Of a stretch of 56,834 nt of DNA, positions 17,034 to 26,521 are shown piece by piece. The DNA lies in assembly GCA_947451115.1 (NCBI GenBank), contig CANFXV010000015.1:1-56834 (forward strand), in the 5' to 3' direction. The position numbers and the translations under genes are program-made. The first letter of the stretch is position 1. Every line of letters starts with the position of its first letter. The stretch is from Bacteroidota bacterium. Lineage in GTDB: Bacteria; Bacteroidota; Bacteroidia; Chitinophagales; Chitinophagaceae. Below the pieces are notes generated by a model. The model made no database searches, was not told the DNA's origin, and was given only the letters and a program-made list of their open reading frames with translations.

Positions 17034-20000
17034 TTATTTAGCAGCAGTTAATTTTGCTTTTTGTTTTTGTAATGCTTTTTTGTAATCGGTTGGGAATACT
17101 TTAACCATATGTTTTAGTTGTTGGTCAAAATCTGCTAAAATAAATTTAGCTACAGCACTTCCCGTTTTATCAAAATGTGCTTGAATTAATTTTTTCAATA
17201 AAACATGGTCTTCTTTATCTGTGGCTTCTAAGGCTACCATTTCTTTATTACATAAAACCTCAAACTTATTTTGTACATCATATACATAAGCAATTCCTCC
17301 ACTCATACCGGCTGCAAAGTTTCTACCTGTAGCCCCTAAAATAACTGCGATTCCACCCGTCATGTATTCGCAGCCATGATCACCGATGCCTTCCACCACC
17401 AAAGTAGCACCGGAATTTCTGACAGCAAATCTTTCACCCGCTTTGCCTCTTATATAGGCCGTGCCGCTAGTAGCGCCGTAAAATGCTACGTTGCCAATAA
17501 TGATATTTTCTTCTGGAACAAAACTTGCTTTTTTATCAGGGTACACAATTAATTCTGCGCCACTCAAGCCTTTGCCAAAATAATCATTGGCATCACCTTC
17601 TAATTCTAAAGTAACCCCCTTGGTATTGAAAGCTCCAAAACTTTGGCCAGCAGTTCCATTGAATTTAAAATGAATTGTATTTTCTGGTAAGCCTTCTGCT
17701 TTGTAAACTTTGGTGATCTCGTTAGAAACGATGGTGCCAGTAGTACGGTCTGTATTCTTAATTTCAAATTGAGCGCTTACTTTTTGCTTTTTATCAATGG
17801 CTGGTTTAGCAGCTGCTAATAATTCCCAATCCAACACATCACTCATTAAATGGTCCTGTGCTTCTGTTTGATACAAGTCCACTCCTGGTTCAGCAGGTTC
17901 TTTGTATAAGACATCGCTTAAATCTAAATTCTTGTATTTCCAATGCGTAATGTTTTCACGCATGGTTAAGGCGTCTACCTGTCCTACCATTTCATTAATG
18001 GTTCTATAACCAAGCTCGGCCATAATTTCACGAAGCTCTTGGGTAATGAATTCGAAAAAGTGAACCACATGATCAGGATCTCCAGTAAAGCGTTTACGCA
18101 ATTCTGGATCTTGAGTGGCCACACCCACAGGGCAAGTATTCATATGACATTTGCGCATCATAATACATCCTTCTACGATCAAAGCTGCAGTAGCAACGCC
18201 CCATTCTTCTGCACCCAATAAAGTAGCAATAGCAATGTCACGACCTGTTTTCATTTGGCCATCGGCTTGCACTACTACTCGACTACGTAATTTATTTTTT
18301 ACTAAAGTTTGGTGTGTTTCGGCCAAGCCTAATTCCCAAGGTAAACCAGCATGCTTAATTGAGCTTAAAGGAGAAGCGCCTGTACCTCCATCAAAGCCAG
18401 CAATTAAAACTACATCGGCTTTTGCCTTAGTTACACCAGCGGCAATGGTTCCAACGCCTGCTTTTGAAACTAATTTGACATTAATTCTTGCAGCACGATT
18501 GGCATTTTTTAAATCAAATATTAATTGAGATAAATCTTCGATAGAATAAATATCATGATGGGGTGGAGGAGAAATCAAACCCACGCCTGGTGTGGCATGT
18601 CTTGTTTTACCAATCCACTCATCAACTTTATCTCCTGGCAATTGTCCGCCTTCACCAGGTTTAGCACCCTGTGCCATTTTTATTTGTAATTCATCTGCTT
18701 CTGATAAATAATAACTTGTTACACCAAATCTTGCACTCGCTACTTGTTTAATGGCACTGCGCATTGAATCGCCATTGGGTAATTTTTGATAACGAATTTC
18801 ATCTTCACCACCTTCGCCTGTATTAGATTTACCACCTAAGCGGTTCATGGCTATTGCTAATGTAGTATGTGCTTCCCAAGAAATTGATCCGAAGGACATA
18901 GCCCCAGTTGCAAAACGTCTGTAGATGGCACTTGCAGGTTCTACTTCGTCGATGGAAATAGAGGGGCGGGTAGGTTTGAAATCAAATAAGCCTCTTAAGG
19001 TGCAAGCTTTTTCTGTTTGGTCATTCACCAGTTTGGAATACTTTTTAAAACTTGCGTAGTCGTTGGCTTTAGTGGAATGTTGAAGTAAGTGAATGGTTTG
19101 TGGGTTGAATAAATGAAATTCTCCACGACGCTTCCACTGATAAACACCACCCTCAGTTAAGCGGTCCACAGGGGAAGATTTTTTAGCAAAGGCCAATTCA
19201 TGTTTGGCTAATATTTCTTTAGCAATTTCATCTAAGCCCATGCCATCAATTCTAGAAATAGCACCTGTAAAATGTCTGTTCACTACTTCTTTGTTGATAC
19301 CTATAATTTCAAAAATTTGAGCCCCTTGATAAGATTGTAACGTTGAGATACCCATTTTAGAGAATACCTTGTACAATCCTTCATTGACTGCTTTGATGTA
19401 ATTTTTCTTTAAATATTTTTCGTCTAGTTCGGTAACCATTTTTCCTTCAATCTTTCTATCACGAATGGTAGACAAAGCCATGTAAGGATTAATGGCAGTA
19501 GCGCCAAAACCAATCAAACAGGCATAATGGTGTACTTCCCATACATCACCTGCTTCCACGATAATACCTACTTTACCTCTTAAGCCTTTTCTAATTAAAT
19601 GATGATGCACACTGGCACAAGCTAGCAAGGTGGGAATGGCGGCATGTTCAGAATCTATAGAACGATCGGTTAAAACAATTACTTCAAATCCATCTTCTAC
19701 TGCATCTACAGCATAACGACATAAACGATCTAAACCTCTTTTTAAAGAACCTTCTTTTCCATCGGCTCTAAAATAACATTGTAAAGTTTTAGCTTGAAAT
19801 ACACCCGTATCAATACTTCTAATTTTTTCTAGTTCATGGTTGTTTAAAATGGGATGTTTTAAAGCAACGCAGTGACTGGCCATGGGATCTTCCACCAATA
19901 AATTTCCTTGACTACCCACAAAAGTAGCTAGGGACATCACCATTCTTTCTCTAATTGGATCAATCGGCGGATTGGTTACTTGAGCAAATAGTTGCTTAAA

Positions 20001-21557
20001 GTAACTGGTAATATGTTGTGGTTGATCGCTTAATACGGCCAAAGGCGTATCGGTCCCCATGGAACCAATGGGTTCTTTGCCATCAAGGGCCATTGGGGTA
20101 ATGATGTTTTCAATGTCTTCCTTGGTATAACCAAAAGCTTTTTGGTATTTAAAAATTTGATCGTGTTCTAAATGAGTGAATTGAATTCTTGGTTCTGGTA
20201 ATTCTTCTAAACGAATTTTATATTTATTCAACCAATCGCCATAAGGTTGTTGTGCACAAATTTTTTGTTTTAAATCGGTGTCGCTGATAATTTTTCCAGC
20301 TTCCATATCTACCACAAACATTTTGCCTGGTTGCAAACGACCTTTTTCAATAATGGTTGATTGATCTACAGGCAAGGCACCTGTTTCAGAAGCCATGATG
20401 ACTCTATCGTCATTGGTGACGCAATAACGGGAAGGTCTTAAACCATTTCTATCTAAAGTGGCGCCAATTATTTTTCCATCGGTAAAGGAGATAGAAGCGG
20501 GGCCATCCCATGGTTCCATAAAGGCAGCATGAAATTCATAAAATGCTTTTTTCACAGGATCCATCAATTCATTGCCATCCCATGCTTCTGGAATCAGCAT
20601 CATCATTACATGTGGTAATGAGCGGCCAGATAAAGTAAGTAGTTCAATTAAATTGTCTAAGCAAGCAGAGTCAGATTGATTGGCTGTCACTACAGGCAAG
20701 ATCATGTCTAATTCTTCTTTGCTAAAATAGGGAGATAAAAAACCATGTTCATTGGATCTTAGCCAATTTAAATTGCCTTGCAAAGTGTTGATTTCTCCGT
20801 TGTGTGCAATGTATCTAAAAGGTTGTGCCAATTTCCAAGAAGGAAAGGTATTGGTTGCAAATCTTGAATGCACTAAACCAAAGGCAGAGGTAACTCTTTT
20901 GTCACTTAAGTCTGGAAAGTATTCACGCACTTGATGTGAAGTCAATTGGCCTTTGTATACAATTACTCTTTGAGAAAGCGAAGCCATGTAAAATCCAATG
21001 GCCTCTTTCTTGATCGAATTATTGATGGTATGAGAAGCGTAATTTTTTAAAATAAAAAGTTTTCTTTCAAAGTCTTCAGGGTTGGAAATATGGTCGGGCT
21101 TTTTTACAAAAACTTGTTCCATGATGGGTTCTACAGATAAGGCAGATGGGCCAATAGAATCCTTAATAACAGGTACCTTTCTGTACCCAATAATTTCTAT
21201 GCCTAATTTTTCTGCAGCGCGTGCAAAAATTTCTTTGCATTCCACTAAAATGGCTTTGTCATTTGGGAAGAAAATAAATCCAACACCATATTCATTTAAA
21301 TCGGGCAAGTGAATGCCTTGATGCAATAATTCATCAAAGAAAAACTCATGTGGAATTTGGATCATGATACCTGCGCCATCGCCTGTATTTACTTCACAGC
21401 CGCATGCGCCACGGTGTTCCATGTTTTCTAAAATGGTAAGCCCATCGGTTACGTTTTGGTGCGATTTTACGCCTTTGATATTGGCAACAAATCCAATACC
21501 ACATGCGTCGTGTTCATAAGCAGGATTGTACAATCCTAAGTTTTTTGATTTCGTCAT
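17034..21557 (-). CDS. gltB: Glutamate synthase large subunit
   Basis: The 1507-residue alpha subunit has the class II glutaminase domain first. Cys19, in YEHDACGIGFVA, would become the N-terminal nucleophile after removal of an 18-residue propeptide. The central and FMN-binding synthase domains follow, with GGKSNTGEGGED, GAKPGEGGQLPG and VLIAGFDGGTGASPLSS. The 3Fe-4S Cys set is CIMMRKCHMNTCPVG, and the C-terminal GXGXG beta-helix includes GIGDHGCEYMTGG. The length and domain order are standard. It works with gltD (5 bp downstream) to assimilate ammonium after glutamine synthetase, which is not in this window. Confidence 0.97.
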   Translation of the reverse strand: MTKSKNLGLYNPAYEHDACGIGFVANIKGVKSHQNVTDGLTILENMEHRGACGCEVNTGDGAGIMIQIPHEFFFDELLHQGIHLPDLNEYGVGFIFFPNDKAILVECKEIFARAAEKLGIEIIGYRKVPVIKDSIGPSALSVEPIMEQVFVKKPDHISNPEDFERKLFILKNYASHTINNSIKKEAIGFYMASLSQRVIVYKGQLTSHQVREYFPDLSDKRVTSAFGLVHSRFATNTFPSWKLAQPFRYIAHNGEINTLQGNLNWLRSNEHGFLSPYFSKEELDMILPVVTANQSDSACLDNLIELLTLSGRSLPHVMMMLIPEAWDGNELMDPVKKAFYEFHAAFMEPWDGPASISFTDGKIIGATLDRNGLRPSRYCVTNDDRVIMASETGALPVDQSTIIEKGRLQPGKMFVVDMEAGKIISDTDLKQKICAQQPYGDWLNKYKIRLEELPEPRIQFTHLEHDQIFKYQKAFGYTKEDIENIITPMALDGKEPIGSMGTDTPLAVLSDQPQHITSYFKQLFAQVTNPPIDPIRERMVMSLATFVGSQGNLLVEDPMASHCVALKHPILNNHELEKIRSIDTGVFQAKTLQCYFRADGKEGSLKRGLDRLCRYAVDAVEDGFEVIVLTDRSIDSEHAAIPTLLACASVHHHLIRKGLRGKVGIIVEAGDVWEVHHYACLIGFGATAINPYMALSTIRDRKIEGKMVTELDEKYLKKNYIKAVNEGLYKVFSKMGISTLQSYQGAQIFEIIGINKEVVNRHFTGAISRIDGMGLDEIAKEILAKHELAFAKKSSPVDRLTEGGVYQWKRRGEFHLFNPQTIHLLQHSTKANDYASFKKYSKLVNDQTEKACTLRGLFDFKPTRPSISIDEVEPASAIYRRFATGAMSFGSISWEAHTTLAIAMNRLGGKSNTGEGGEDEIRYQKLPNGDSMRSAIKQVASARFGVTSYYLSEADELQIKMAQGAKPGEGGQLPGDKVDEWIGKTRHATPGVGLISPPPHHDIYSIEDLSQLIFDLKNANRAARINVKLVSKAGVGTIAAGVTKAKADVVLIAGFDGGTGASPLSSIKHAGLPWELGLAETHQTLVKNKLRSRVVVQADGQMKTGRDIAIATLLGAEEWGVATAALIVEGCIMMRKCHMNTCPVGVATQDPELRKRFTGDPDHVVHFFEFITQELREIMAELGYRTINEMVGQVDALTMRENITHWKYKNLDLSDVLYKEPAEPGVDLYQTEAQDHLMSDVLDWELLAAAKPAIDKKQKVSAQFEIKNTDRTTGTIVSNEITKVYKAEGLPENTIHFKFNGTAGQSFGAFNTKGVTLELEGDANDYFGKGLSGAELIVYPDKKASFVPEENIIIGNVAFYGATSGTAYIRGKAGERFAVRNSGATLVVEGIGDHGCEYMTGGIAVILGATGRNFAAGMSGGIAYVYDVQNKFEVLCNKEMVALEATDKEDHVLLKKLIQAHFDKTGSAVAKFILADFDQQLKHMVKVFPTDYKKALQKQKAKLTAAK

Positions 21558-21743
21558 TTCAACCAGTTAATTATAGGATACTTCTAAAGGGTAGCGATTC
21601 GTGGAAAATTACGAAAAAACAAGGATTTTTAATAGCGGAATCGCAATAATTTTACTAACCATTTAATATTTTTTAATAATAATAAGAAATGCTTAAAAAA
21701 TATCAAATAACGAACGTTAGCAATTGTATATTTTGAAAAAAAA

Positions 21744-22568
21744 TCAAATCATATTTATAGTAGAACTAGCAAAAGCGGGACTGGGGATAAAGGAATGTCC
21801 TTTAGGGAAAATGCCAAAAATGCTAGAACCTGAACCACTTAAACTTGCATAAAGGGCCCCTTGATGATAGAGCTCGTTTTTAATTATTTGCAATTGGGGA
21901 TGCGCATTAAAAACGGGTGCTTCAAAATCATTGATTAATTCCGCCTTCCAAGTTTCAATGGGTTGCTTAATAATGGTTATGATAGATTTTTCTTTTACAC
22001 CAGGTTTAATTTGTTGAAAGGCCCAGGCGGTTGAAATATGAATACCTGGATGAATCAAAGCAAAAGTATAGTTGCTTAAATCAATGTCAATGGGTTGTAA
22101 AATTTCACCTCGGCCTGTAGCATGTGCAGCTTGGTTTACTATAAAAAAAGGACAATCGCTACCCAACTGAGCTGCGTAATTAATTAATTCAGCTTGCGTT
22201 AAGTTTAAGGTAAACAATTCATTGAGCATACGAAGTGTAAATGCGCCATCACTAGAGCCCCCACCTAAACCGGCGCCCATGGGAATAGTCTTATGCAAGT
22301 GAATTTTCGCCGCAGTTAGCTGGGGAAAATCTTTTTTTAGTAAATGGTAAGCTTTGATACAAAGGTTGCCTGAAACATCACCTGGTATTGGATTTCCAGA
22401 GCTTGTAAATTCTACCGCATCATGATTGGGGTGATGGTTAAGGACGATTTCAAGACTGTCATTTAATGCGACAGGATAAAAAACTGTTTCCAAGCCATGA
22501 AATCCATCCGTCCTTTTTTCTAAGATAGATAAGCCTAAATTAATTTTGCAATTGGGAAACTGAATCAT
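21744..22568 (-). CDS. ispE: 4-diphosphocytidyl-2-C-methyl-D-erythritol kinase
   Basis: IspE phosphorylates CDP-methylerythritol in the MEP isoprenoid pathway. The 274-residue protein shows the GHMP kinase pattern: NCKINLGLSILEKRTDGFH at the N-terminus with the catalytic Lys-Asn region, PMGAGLGGGSSDGAFTLR as the ATP loop (near residue 95), and the C-terminal SLSGSGSSIFGIF. It starts 3 bp after the bifunctional nuclease gene on the same strand. The genes form a two-gene unit with a predicted promoter at 23182-23189. Confidence 0.94.
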   Translation of the reverse strand: MIQFPNCKINLGLSILEKRTDGFHGLETVFYPVALNDSLEIVLNHHPNHDAVEFTSSGNPIPGDVSGNLCIKAYHLLKKDFPQLTAAKIHLHKTIPMGAGLGGGSSDGAFTLRMLNELFTLNLTQAELINYAAQLGSDCPFFIVNQAAHATGRGEILQPIDIDLSNYTFALIHPGIHISTAWAFQQIKPGVKEKSIITIIKQPIETWKAELINDFEAPVFNAHPQLQIIKNELYHQGALYASLSGSGSSIFGIFPKGHSFIPSPAFASSTINMI

Positions 22569-22571
22569 TCG

Positions 22572-23165
22572 TTATGATTTCTTTTGCGCATTTTTTTTAT
22601 TGATTTCATCACGAATATCAATAGCGCGGATATAATCTTCTTGTTCTAAAACTTCTTGTAATAATTTATTTAATTCAGGTAGGGATAATTTAGTCAAATC
22701 ATTTTCTGCAGGGCTTGCAGTTATGCTTGTAGTTGGCGTAATTGTTTTTTCCGCATTTTCATTGGCCAGGCCTGCTTGTTCTAAAATGTTATCATACACA
22801 TAAATGGGGCAACCAAATCTAACAGCCAGGGCCAAGGCATCACTAGTCCTGCTATCAATCTCGATGGTATCATTGGCCGTAAAGCATACTAGTTTTGAAT
22901 AAAAAATACCTTCTTGTAAATCACAGATATAAACTTCTTGCAATTGAATGTCAAAGGCAGTCATAAAGTTTTTCATTAAGTCATGCGTGAGTGGGCGAGA
23001 AGGGTGCATGTTTTCTAGCGCAACTGCAATGGCTTGTGCTTCAAATCCACCAATCACAATAGGAAGGCGGCGCAGGCCATTCACCTCACCTAAAATAACC
23101 GCATAGGAGTTAGATTGGGTGATGCTATGTGATAAAGCGACAATTTCTAATTCAATTTTTTGCAT
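22572..23165 (-). CDS. Bifunctional nuclease (BFN/DUF151) domain protein with UVR motif
   Basis: Residues 1 to about 130 are a BFN/DUF151 domain (SNSYAVILGEVNGLRRLPIVIGGFEAQAIA, then RTSDALALAVRFGCPIYV). Homologues have been reported with DNase/RNase activity. After a Thr/Ser-rich linker, the last 40 residues (LPELNKLLQEVLEQEDYIRAI, RDEINKK) match the UvrB/UvrC interaction motif. The combination suggests a role in nucleic-acid metabolism or stress, but the substrate is unknown. It is upstream of and nearly contiguous with ispE. Confidence 0.85.
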   Translation of the reverse strand: MQKIELEIVALSHSITQSNSYAVILGEVNGLRRLPIVIGGFEAQAIAVALENMHPSRPLTHDLMKNFMTAFDIQLQEVYICDLQEGIFYSKLVCFTANDTIEIDSRTSDALALAVRFGCPIYVYDNILEQAGLANENAEKTITPTTSITASPAENDLTKLSLPELNKLLQEVLEQEDYIRAIDIRDEINKKNAQKKS

Positions 23166-23181
23166 AAGCAGTTTTGCTGTT

Positions 23182-23189
23182 CAAAGTTA
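23182..23189 (-). promoter_or_regulatory. Predicted -7 element for the nuclease-ispE unit
   Basis: On the minus strand this reads TAACTTTG, an exact TAnnTTTG match 17 bp upstream of the ATG at 23165. It lies in the 93-bp divergent gap before the cupin gene. No clear -33 element is seen. Confidence 0.4.
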
Positions 23190-23258
23190 ATTAAAAATTG
23201 AATCTTTTAAGGCCTATTTTTAACAGAAGTATTAAATTGTGCATAATAAAATAATCCT

Positions 23259-23591
23259 ATGCAACCCATTCATTTAGCCGATATAAAAGCGGTTACCTTA
23301 TGCGCTGGTTTTGATGCTAAGTTATTGCACAGCAATTCTATGACTTGGTCCTTTGTCCATTCGATTGCAGGCCATACTTTGCCGGCACATCAACATGTGC
23401 ATGAACAAGTAACACATATCGTAAAGGGTGATTTTGAATTAACAGTAGAGGGCGTTCCTCATTTATTAAAAGCAGGTGATTTATTTATTATTCCTTCTAA
23501 CACATTGCATTCTGGAAAAAGCATTACCGATTGTGATATAATTGATGTGTTTAATCCAGTGCGCGAAGATTATGCTAAATTAAGTTCCTAG
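23259..23591 (+). CDS. Cupin domain protein
   Basis: This 110-residue single-domain cupin has the metal-binding motif HQHVHEQVTHIVKGDFELTVEG (two His, Glu) and a second motif LFIIPSNTLHSG (His). Such small cupins can be metal-dependent isomerases, dioxygenases or sugar-pathway proteins. No specific substrate can be deduced. It is divergent from the nuclease gene and 17 bp upstream of an SDR gene on the same strand, so the two may act on one small molecule. Confidence 0.8.
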   Translation: MQPIHLADIKAVTLCAGFDAKLLHSNSMTWSFVHSIAGHTLPAHQHVHEQVTHIVKGDFELTVEGVPHLLKAGDLFIIPSNTLHSGKSITDCDIIDVFNPVREDYAKLSS

Positions 23592-23608
23592 TCATTTAAA
23601 ATAGTTTC

Positions 23609-24394
23609 ATGTATCCATTACAAAATAAATTTGCACTAGTAGGGGGTGCATCGCAAGGCTTAGGTGCCGCTTGCGCTCATGCATTGGCTAACGCAGGCGC
23701 TACGGTTATTGTTTTTGCTAGAAATGAAGAAAAGTTAAAACAGGTCGTAAAGAATTTACCAAGACCCTTACAACAAGAACATGGATATTTAATCATAGAT
23801 ACGAATCATTTAGCCGCCTCCAAAAAATCGGTGATTCAATTATTAGAAATCATTAAAACCATTCATGTATTGGTGAATAATACGGGAGGCCCGGGTGCTG
23901 GCCCTTTGTATGCAACAAGTACCGATGATTTAAAAAATGCATTTGAAGCACATCTATTGCATGCGCATCAAGTGGTGCAACTTTTATTGCCCGGCATGCG
24001 TGCGGCTAATTTTGGTAGAATTATCAATGTACTTTCTGTTTCCATCAAAGAACCAATAGATGATTTAGGAATTTCCAATACCATTCGTGCAGGGATGGCC
24101 AATTGGGCCAAAACTTTATCTAAGGAACTTGGACCATGGGGCATCACCGTAAATAATGTATTGCCTGGATTTACCAATACCGAAAGATTGGATTATTTAT
24201 TTACAAATAGAGCCGCAAAAGCTGGGGTGACCAAGGAAGAGATCAGAAAAAATATTGAAAATAGTATCCCTGTACAAAGATTGGGCGAGCCAGAAGAATT
24301 TGCTGCGGCGGTTTGTTTTTTAGCGAGTCCAGCAGCTGGCTTTATCAATGGAATTAATTTACCAGTGGATGGAGGTCAATTAAGATCGCTCTAG
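23609..24394 (+). CDS. SDR-family oxidoreductase with atypical active site
   Basis: The 261-residue Rossmann protein has the cofactor loop GGASQGLGAACAHALANAGA at residues 12-31, NNTGGPGAG in place of NNAG, and the C-terminal GFINGINLPVDGGQ. These make it a classical-length short-chain dehydrogenase/reductase. At the expected Y-x3-K site it reads SNTIRAGMANWAK, with Ser (or Asn) for Tyr and Arg for Lys. It may be a divergent reductase subfamily or a non-canonical enzyme, and annotation as 3-oxoacyl-ACP reductase would be unsafe. It is paired with the upstream cupin and convergent with etfA. Confidence 0.85.
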   Translation: MYPLQNKFALVGGASQGLGAACAHALANAGATVIVFARNEEKLKQVVKNLPRPLQQEHGYLIIDTNHLAASKKSVIQLLEIIKTIHVLVNNTGGPGAGPLYATSTDDLKNAFEAHLLHAHQVVQLLLPGMRAANFGRIINVLSVSIKEPIDDLGISNTIRAGMANWAKTLSKELGPWGITVNNVLPGFTNTERLDYLFTNRAAKAGVTKEEIRKNIENSIPVQRLGEPEEFAAAVCFLASPAAGFINGINLPVDGGQLRSL

Positions 24395-24415
24395 TTTAAT
24401 AAATGGGTTGCTTAA

Positions 24416-25375
24416 CTATGTTGTTTTTGCTTTCAATACGGCTGCAGTCAATTTGGGTACAATTTCAAATGCATCACCCACTACACCATAATCAGCTGCT
24501 TTAAAAAAAGGTGCTTCAGGGTCTTTGTTGATGACCACAATGGTTTTACTTCTATTCACACCTGCTAAATGTTGAATGGCGCCTGATATGCCTATGGCAA
24601 TGTACAAATTAGGGGCAATTTGAATTCCTGTTTGTCCAACATGTTCATGATGTGGTCGCCAATCTGAATCGGATACAGGTCGGCTACAAGCAGTTGCAGC
24701 GCCCAAGGCCTTGGCCAAGTCTAATAAGATACCCCAGTTTTCAGGTCCTTTTAAACCACGGCCACCACTCACTACTAAATTGGCTTCGGTCAATGGAATC
24801 TCTCCTTCAATTTTTTCTACTTTAGTAATTTTAATAGAAGGGGCAGGAATTGCTAAGTCAATATTTTCAACGGTGGTGCTTGCATTGTATTCTACTAAAC
24901 CAAAACTATTTTGATTGATGGCAATTACTTTAATGGGGGTTTCGATTTTAATATGCGCAAATGCTTTGCCAGAAAAAACAGTTTTGGTGACAACAAAACC
25001 GTTAGTGGTATTGGGTAAACTACAAACACCAGTAACGATGCCTGCTTCTAATTTCACTGCCACGGCAGGCGCAATGGCTCTGCCATTAAAATTTTGTGCA
25101 AAAACAAGTACAGTGGCATTTAGGTTTTTAGCAATGCTGGCAACTAAATTAGTATGCACTTTTACATCCAAGCTGTTTAAACTTTCGTTTTTTAAATGAT
25201 GCACTTTGTTGGCACCATATTTTCCTAAACTAGTTAAATCTTCTTGCACCGTACCCAATACCAAGGCTTCTACGGAAATACCAAGTTCTTGGGCAATCGC
25301 TGCTCCATAAGACAATGCTTCTAAAGAAGCTTTTTTTATTTGTTGATCGGCTTGATCTATATATACAAGTACCAT
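24416..25375 (-). CDS. etfA: Electron transfer flavoprotein subunit alpha
   Basis: This FAD-carrying ETF subunit passes electrons from acyl-CoA dehydrogenases towards the quinone pool. The N-terminal half is the alpha/beta ETF domain. The C-terminal half has the FAD-binding signature VVSGGRGLKGPENWG, ACSRPVSDSDWRPHHEHVGQTG and YIAIGISGAIQHLAG. It is 319 residues and begins 18 bp after the etfB stop. Confidence 0.95.
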   Translation of the reverse strand: MVLVYIDQADQQIKKASLEALSYGAAIAQELGISVEALVLGTVQEDLTSLGKYGANKVHHLKNESLNSLDVKVHTNLVASIAKNLNATVLVFAQNFNGRAIAPAVAVKLEAGIVTGVCSLPNTTNGFVVTKTVFSGKAFAHIKIETPIKVIAINQNSFGLVEYNASTTVENIDLAIPAPSIKITKVEKIEGEIPLTEANLVVSGGRGLKGPENWGILLDLAKALGAATACSRPVSDSDWRPHHEHVGQTGIQIAPNLYIAIGISGAIQHLAGVNRSKTIVVINKDPEAPFFKAADYGVVGDAFEIVPKLTAAVLKAKTT

Positions 25376-25393
25376 AATTTAGTGGTTGAATTT

Positions 25394-26137
25394 TTAAATA
25401 ACTTTTGCTTCTTCTTTTAATAAACGCACCAATTCATCCATATTTTCTGGATCAATTAATTTCACACCAGATTTTGCAGGAGGTAAATCAAAATGGTTGA
25501 TGCTGGTACTTGCTTTGGTTTCAATAGCGGTAAGCACTTTCAAAGGTTTTGAACGTGCAGCCATAATGCCACGCATATTAGGAATTCTTTGTTCTGCTAC
25601 TCCTTTTTGACAACTTACAATCACTGGCAAATTCACTTCAGCAGTTTCTTCTCCACTTTCAATTTCTCTTTTCACAGAAGCTGTATTTCCATTCAATTCA
25701 AAATGGGTAGCTAATGAAATAAAAGGAAGGTCTAATAAGGCCGACAGCATACTACCAATAGAAGCACTGTTGAAGTCGATGGTTTCTTTTCCAGTAAAAA
25801 TTAAATCATAAGCGCCTTCTTTTGCTACAGCAGCAATTTGATTGGCCACTGTAAATGAGTCGTTGCTGTTGCAATCTATTCTTATGGCTTCATCACCGCC
25901 AAGGGCCAAGGCTTTTCTTATAATAGGTTCTGCATCTACACCGCCAACGGTCACTAAATGGATAATGGTTGCGGGATCTTTTTCTTTTAACTCAATGGCA
26001 CGGACCAAGGCATACCATTCGTCGTAGGGGTTAATGATCCATTGCACTGCAGTTTCATCAAACTTTGTATTACCTTCGACAAAGGCAATTTTAGCTGTAG
26101 TGTCGGGGGTTTTACTGATACAAACTAAGATCTTCAT
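25394..26137 (-). CDS. etfB: Electron transfer flavoprotein subunit beta
   Basis: EtfB binds AMP and forms the heterodimer with EtfA. The protein begins MKILVCISKTPDT, the standard ETF-beta start. An in-frame ATG 42 bp upstream would add 14 residues with no family support, so 26137 is preferred. VGGVDAEPIIRKALALGGDEAIRI and FTGKETIDFNSASIGSMLSALL are the nucleotide-binding and recognition regions. It is the first gene of an etfBA operon with a predicted promoter and inverted repeat directly upstream. Confidence 0.94.
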   Translation of the reverse strand: MKILVCISKTPDTTAKIAFVEGNTKFDETAVQWIINPYDEWYALVRAIELKEKDPATIIHLVTVGGVDAEPIIRKALALGGDEAIRIDCNSNDSFTVANQIAAVAKEGAYDLIFTGKETIDFNSASIGSMLSALLDLPFISLATHFELNGNTASVKREIESGEETAEVNLPVIVSCQKGVAEQRIPNMRGIMAARSKPLKVLTAIETKASTSINHFDLPPAKSGVKLIDPENMDELVRLLKEEAKVI

Positions 26138-26163
26138 ATTGTCTAATTTTAATAAAGGGGTAT

Positions 26164-26193
26164 TTAGTTGTTTATGCAACTAATGCAAATATA
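26164..26193 (-). promoter_or_regulatory. Predicted etfBA promoter with overlapping inverted repeat
   Basis: The minus strand carries TATATTTG (26193-26186), an exact -7 match, about 49 bp upstream of the etfB ATG. Immediately downstream, ttagttg-N6-caactaa (26164-26183) is a perfect 7-bp dyad that covers the expected start site. It could be an operator or a 5' stem-loop of the transcript. Confidence 0.4.
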
Positions 26194-26200
26194 AGCCAAG

Positions 26201-26512
26201 ATGAATCGAATTGAAAAAATTATTGAGTTTTTAAATCAACAGCCTAAGGACAATTTTCTAAGGCATGCGTTGGCATTAGAATACATTAAGATAGGTGAAG
26301 AGCAAAAAGCCTTGGACCTTTTTATAGCCATCCTCACTGAGACGCCAGACTATATTGGTTCTTATTATCATTTGGCCAAATGTTTAGAGCGAATGAATGA
26401 TCAGAAAGCGGCCATTGTTTGGTATGAAAAAGGCATGGAAGCAGCCAAGGCGGCCAAAGACAATCATGCCTATAGCGAATTGCAGGCAGCATACGAGGAT
26501 TTAGTCTATTAA
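26201..26512 (+). CDS. Small tetratricopeptide-repeat protein
   Basis: The 103-residue protein consists of about two to three TPR helical pairs (ALALEYIKIGEEQKALDLFIAIL, then SYYHLAKCLERMNDQKAAIVWYEKGM). There is no signal peptide or membrane segment, so it is probably a cytosolic protein-interaction module. It is transcribed divergently from etfBA and converges with the following gene. The binding partner is unknown. Confidence 0.75.
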   Translation: MNRIEKIIEFLNQQPKDNFLRHALALEYIKIGEEQKALDLFIAILTETPDYIGSYYHLAKCLERMNDQKAAIVWYEKGMEAAKAAKDNHAYSELQAAYEDLVY

Positions 26513-26521
26513 TCCCTTCAA

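Noticed and set aside
18151-18528. 125-residue open frame opposite gltB
   Set aside because: It is antisense to the conserved FMN/Fe-S region of glutamate synthase with no start signal or family resemblance; a shadow of the real gene.
21594-21644. gcgattc ... gaatcgc inverted repeat in the gltB leader
   Set aside because: Seven bases separated by 37 with no further pairing; too weak to call an operator or riboswitch.
21708-21719. taacg-aa-cgtta dyad after ispE as a terminator
   Set aside because: The stem is only 5 bp with a 2-base loop, too small and unstable for a confident terminator.
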